From Rhyacichthys aspro (Eukaryota > Chordata > Actinopteri > Gobiiformes > Rhyacichthyidae), in the NCBI GenBank assembly GCA_036850595.1, contig CM072165.1, positions 8,690,109-8,754,108 of the forward strand: a stretch of DNA of 64,000 nt. The letters run 5' to 3'. Below the pieces are notes generated by a model, which was given only the letters and a program-made list of their open reading frames with translations, searched no databases and was not told where the DNA came from. Below are positions 61,301 through 64,000 of the stretch, piece by piece. The translations under genes and the position numbers were made by a program. Every line of letters begins with the position of its first letter. The first letter of the stretch is position 1.

Positions 61301-63186
61301 TTTAATAAGTAGTCACTTGTAGTTGCTTTAATTATGTATGTTTGTAGACAAATAAAGAGTTTTAATCCATGTTTTCTGATAAAAGACTACTTCTTTACAC
61401 AGGTACAGAGACTTAATCCAGCTTCTATATCTGATCAACTGTATTTTTACCCTGAGGTTCTATCTAGTTCCTTGCAAGTCAAGACCACTATGGGGAAATC
61501 TCCTAACAAGGCCAGACTACAATATTATCTCCCACTATTTCTTCCCTGCAGTAACTTTTTGGGAACTTTACAATTCAATATAGACAACAAAGATGTTTTT
61601 CCTTGCAGCGCTACGTGGTTGAGGGAGAAGTCTTTCATATAAACAAGAAGAAGTCTCTAATATAACATGAATTCAAACCTGTCAAAGTTCTCTGCCAGTT
61701 CAAAAGACACCAGTCCCTTTTGCTGGTTCCTGACGGGGACCTTCTCAAGGACGCTCCACTGTTTGTCCTTAAAGCCCAGAAGAACCAGAATCTCACTGTA
61801 CATCTCTTTAGTAGACTTCAAACTGCTCCTGAGCATCCTAAAGGAAACATAAAGCAAATATTCTCACTGTTTAAACCAGCATGGATTGGTGTCATTTATT
61901 TGTGGTTTGTTATTGCCCCCTGGTGGTCAGTTTAGGGTACTGCAAATCCTCTACCTTCTATCTCTGGCAACAGTAAGAAAGACAAAGCATGCAAAAACAC
62001 GCTTTAAACAGTTTGCTTAAAGCACTCATTTGGTCAAAGCTCCAATGTTTATGACTTAATTGGCGTCGTAGGTCAGAATTGTGTTATGATTACATTATCA
62101 GGAAGTATATACAGTGTGCTTTCTGTGCCGCTGTACATGCAACACAATCACAAGACCACACAACTCTGCTTATGTGGTTTAGATTTTCAGAATGACTGTA
62201 AAAGTACTAACATACTGTACGTCATGTCACTAAATTAATATGCTTTACTCTAAGTGGTTTTGTGGCTTTTTATTGTACTGCAGATCTTACTGACCTTATT
62301 CTGTTGGTAGAATCCCATAAAGAAGAAGAAGAAGAAGCACTGATCGGTTGAATATGACAGTGTACTTTTTCTTCTGTTTGCCTTAATTTCTTTTGGGGAT
62401 TTGGGGGACATGGAAGTGTAACGGTGAGCATTCTTCTCAAGGGTTGACTTGATGGATGTGTAAGGTACATTATAGGACTGGTAGAAACCACTGAGCGATA
62501 GTCTTCACTCCTGGACTTGACAGCAGCCAGAAGGACGGCATCTAACGGCTGGATCTAAGACGCACACAAAAACATCTGCTGTGAGTTATTTAGTTGGGAC
62601 TGAGTGGATGTGTGATATGAGAATAGTTTTGTTTGCCCACAGCGTGCCATTACATCAAAAGAGCCGAGCCGAGTGGGAGCTGTTGCCGTTTTTGACGCTG
62701 GATCAAGCAACAAACTGCTGCGGTGAAGTTAGTTCACAGCTGACTGGACTCAGAAGTCAACACAGATATTGGCTGCAGCTGTTGAGCTTTTTTCACTTCA
62801 CAAAACATCTGTGAAAGCTCAAGCCTGTGAATTTTAAGTAGCTTGTTTTCTGCATCTCTGTTTGTTGACTTCTTTTGGAACATTTCCAAATCTTGCCCAA
62901 TTTAACTTTCAAATTAGACATCTTGCATTTACAAGGAAATTTGACTTAGATTATGTTCTTGTCTTGTCTTTCACTAATGCGATAACAATCATTCTGACCG
63001 TCTTACCATTGCCTGTGCCATTACAGGAGCAGAGAAGGATCCTGGGAGATAATTGAGACAGATTCGAGGATCCATCGAGAGTTTAAGTGACAAACCCCTT
63101 CTGAGCACAGTGTAGTTTTCTCTTTTCAGACAGGAGACAACAGCAAAGAGGCCTAGGGAGTACACCTTTACCTCCGCAAATGAACC
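57990..63186 (-). CDS. DTHD1: DTHD1, death domain-containing protein 1, last seven exons (502-residue C-terminal portion)
   Basis: Seven minus-strand exons join without a single phase conflict: 63007-63186, 62295-62554, 61679-61837, 59407-59696, 58689-58939, 58554-58611 and 57990-58300. Every boundary is AG/GT. The first visible exons carry ZU5-type sequence (GLFAVVSCLKRENYTV, LNYLPGSFSAPVMAQ, VVSTSPIMYLTHPSSQPL), as in the ZU5/death-domain proteins related to PIDD and ankyrins. The last exon is a six-helix death-domain-like segment. The vertebrate protein with this make-up next to NWD2 is DTHD1; I recall about 800 residues, so roughly 300 N-terminal residues lie right of the window. Death domains mediate homotypic protein assembly; the exact role of DTHD1 is poorly defined. 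No internal stop or frameshift was found. Another ZU5-death protein is the alternative, but synteny argues for DTHD1. Confidence 0.85.
58554..58611 (-). CDS. DTHD1: DTHD1 exon f, short linker exon
   Basis: A 58-nt exon with acceptor CGATTTCAG and donor AACAA|GTAGGT, phase 0 to 1. It encodes KVRNINCPVASQVKLCEGT. It is needed to reconcile the phases of the flanking exons, which would otherwise not join; the other two frames contain stops. Confidence 0.82.
58689..58939 (-). CDS. DTHD1: DTHD1 exon e
   Basis: The acceptor GTTTCCAAAG and donor CTAAG|GTACAA bound 251 nt, ending in phase 0. It encodes ERITFHSQRRNHLLIRLTEV and HYKGTAMFYKVHRGQLDWSG, probably the end of the second beta-rich module before the death domain. 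Confidence 0.86.
59407..59696 (-). CDS. DTHD1: DTHD1 exon d
   Basis: The acceptor CCATTCTTGCAG and donor TGTAG|GTAAAG bound 290 nt. It begins LLVVRLLSSLSPCHLVSLAE and later carries YGSPPDTSLEITMCEGDQLL, a beta-rich middle module. The open plus-strand frame over the same bases is an antisense shadow. Confidence 0.86.
59697..60117 (+). other. Upstream flank of the nested gene (DTHD1 intron)
   Basis: AT-rich intron sequence with no CpG island and no clear TATA box. No additional plus-strand exon could be placed with confidence, so the promoter and N terminus of the nested gene remain undefined. Confidence 0.4.
60118..61296 (+). CDS. Unidentified small multi-pass membrane protein gene nested in a DTHD1 intron
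   Basis: The plus-strand exons are 60118 (or 60135)-60225, 60298-60466, 60522-60586, 60841-61030 and 61108-61296, all bounded by AG/GT and joining in phase. The second exon is preceded by CTAAACAAG and ends ACT|GTAAGA; the third is 65 nt, exactly the length needed to shift into the frame of the fourth. Predicted membrane segments are YFLLYVIGGLLMTVTAG, IYYIVLFGVSCQLSVLAL and TLGLSAVCALLVWVYLPHIA. A basic stretch AKRKQKR lies between the first two, and the protein ends KLQHHMT. Stop TGA is at 61294-61296. The true start is unclear: the first in-frame ATG (60191) is inside the first exon in poor context, so an upstream exon may exist. I do not recognise the family. It lies entirely within the DTHD1 intron 59697-61678, on the other strand. 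Confidence 0.6.
60665..60796 (+). CDS. Possible cassette exon of the nested gene
   Basis: 132 nt bounded by GTGTTCCAG and AAAAG|GTACAC, phase 2 at both ends. It could be included or skipped between the third and fourth exons without changing frame. It encodes a polar segment (VLMSISGLPDAPEKTTNLNS). Skipping gives FTQSLSALPCG, which reads more naturally. An open stretch of 44 codons can occur by chance. Confidence 0.25.
61351..61356 (+). terminator. Poly(A) signal AATAAA of the nested gene
   Basis: A canonical AATAAA lies 55 bases after the stop codon of the plus-strand nested gene and more than 300 bases before the DTHD1 exon at 61679. The nested transcript could therefore end inside the host intron. 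Confidence 0.6.
61679..61837 (-). CDS. DTHD1: DTHD1 exon c
   Basis: The acceptor CCTTTAG and donor GACAG|GTTTGA bound 159 nt, phase 2 at both ends. It encodes MYSEILVLLGFKDKQWSVLE and LVSFELAENFDR. Joining to the exon at 59407-59696 restores an arginine codon across the intron that contains the opposite-strand gene. Confidence 0.85.
61838..62294 (-). other. DTHD1 intron b-c
   Basis: AT-rich intron. No coding exon, RNA gene or recognisable repeat is seen. Confidence 0.6.
62295..62554 (-). CDS. DTHD1: DTHD1 exon b, ZU5 continuation
   Basis: The acceptor GTGCGTCTTAG precedes and the donor ATAAG|GTCAGT follows. The exon has 260 nt, starting in phase 0 and ending in phase 2. VVSTSPIMYLTHPSSQPL followed by VTLPCPPNP is the second half of a ZU5-type fold. 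A short serine run is encoded by a TTC repeat and may vary in length between individuals. Confidence 0.86.
62555..63006 (-). other. DTHD1 intron a-b
   Basis: An intron with a GC-richer patch at 62660-62790 (GAGCCGAGCCGAGTGGGAGC), possibly a small interspersed repeat. Plus-strand frames across it lack splice structure. Confidence 0.5.
63007..63186 (-). CDS. DTHD1: DTHD1 exon a (first visible), ZU5 segment
   Basis: The acceptor TTACCAG lies just above 63186 and the donor ATG|GTAAGA below 63007. There are 60 codons in phase 0 at both ends. The segment contains GLFAVVSCLKRENYTV and CLNYLPGSFSAPVMAQ, the beta-strand and PPGAF-like pattern of ZU5 domains. Confidence 0.86.
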
Positions 63187-63524
63187 CTGGTAAGATTTAA
63201 AAAAAAAAACAGTGTTGAAAAGGCTGTAACACTGATAATTACATGAGCATTGGCTTTTCAATGCAGCCATACTATTCCCTAGAAAGTTTTTGTTTTGGAG
63301 TTGTTATTTTGTGCCAGTGCAGAGTTTGACAGTTTCAGCTTCTTTGTCTGCTGTATGTGCTCACCTATATATAGACCCTGCATAGATACATAGCACTACA
63401 TTTTCTATTTTAACTATGTCATATTGCATGTGAGAAAAGTTGGGCCATTGCAAAAACTAAATTAAACTATATCAATTAACAGCATCAATATTTCCCCGTG
63501 TTAGCAGTTTTCCCCAATGCAGCC
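63187..63524 (-). other. DTHD1 upstream intron (partial)
   Basis: Intron upstream of the first visible DTHD1 exon, AT-rich. No further exon is seen before the window edge, so the N-terminal exons lie beyond 64000. Confidence 0.55.
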
Positions 63525-63944
63525 TTTTTAAGGGCCTAATGCAGCCCTTTGCAATGTTTTATGTGGCCCTTCAATACATTTAGAAGGTGGTTGTTTGGCA
63601 CTAGGTTTTATTCATTAAAATTTAACATGTTTTCGATTGATTTGATTTGTGCTACAAAGATAAAAATAATAAAATCTGTTGAAATATATTGAAAACCTGT
63701 TCAAATCCATCTAAAACCTGTTGAAATCTGACTAAAACCTGTTCAAATCTTCATAAAACCTGTTCAAATCCATCTAAAACCAGTTTCCATGAAAGGAGGA
63801 AATGATTGCTTGTGTGATAACTTTTGTAAGACTCAAATGAAGATGAAATCTAATTTTCAAAATTGAATTAAAGCCATCTTCAGCCCCTGAAAGGATTCTT
63901 ATGAACTTTCGTGGCCCCTCACCACTTTGAGTTTGACACCACTG
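63525..63944. mobile_element. hAT-like element, copy 3, left end missing
   Basis: It shares GCAATGTTTTATGTGGCCCT and CTTCAATACATTTAGAAG with copies 1 and 2 and ends ACTTTGAGTTTGACACCACTG exactly as copy 1 does. The left tip (CACACATGTCAAACTC) is gone. Its internal 21-bp array (63671-63783, units like CTAAAACCTGTTCAAATCCA) is the reverse complement of the array in copy 1, although the surrounding element is in the same orientation. Confidence 0.8.
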
Positions 63945-64000
63945 CCTTAGAACATGCATTTGTCTTTTCAGTTTTCAGAAGCATAGTACAGATAGGATAA

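Overview
The window looks like teleost nuclear DNA. It is a sparse, intron-bearing vertebrate locus with split exons that join in phase at GT/AG boundaries, CA/TG microsatellites, and several DNA-transposon families typical of fish: Tc1-like, hAT-like with 8-bp target duplications, a Harbinger-like MITE, and a hAT remnant with a BED-finger ORF. I see no bacterial operons, rRNA, CRISPR or phage features. Nearly all long open frames are chance or antisense readings of non-coding DNA.

Layout. (1) 1-3596 is the start of a large intron of NWD2, read on the minus strand. (2) 3597-3747 is the first coding exon of NWD2 (NACHT and WD repeat protein 2). It begins MWPSGVGSRQPCPRESAL and ends in a clean GTAAGC donor; the rest of the gene lies left of the window. 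(3) 3748-6400 is its 5' flank, with an acceptor-like site, a CpG-rich block and two strong minus-strand donors that may belong to 5' UTR exons. (4) 6400-57990 is about 50 kb of intergenic DNA. It holds hAT copies (18.4 and 41.3 kb), a 62-bp minisatellite split by a Harbinger-like MITE (28.3-29.55 kb), a hAT/BED remnant (30.6 kb), a TIR element (25.9 kb), a Tc1 fragment (51.3 kb), a TAGTGATGG element (51.6 kb), and several compositionally coding-like or enhancer-like blocks. (5) 57990-63186 holds the last seven exons of DTHD1 (death domain containing 1, minus strand). They join in phase into a 502-residue C-terminal portion carrying ZU5-type sequence and a terminal death domain. (6) Inside one DTHD1 intron (59697-61678), on the opposite strand, is a compact multi-exon gene for a small predicted membrane protein with its own poly(A) signal. 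I do not recognise it. (7) 63187-64000 is DTHD1 intron containing a third, 5'-truncated hAT copy.

The order DTHD1 then NWD2, both on one strand, matches the arrangement I recall on human 4p14, so the 54 kb between them should be a compressed version of that gene desert. The strongest observations are the nested opposite-strand gene, the MITE insertion that leaves the minisatellite register intact, the hAT copies whose internal 21-bp array has opposite orientations, and two unassigned coding-like segments (39512-39722 and 21471-21602). All family names come from recognition by eye; no alignment was run.
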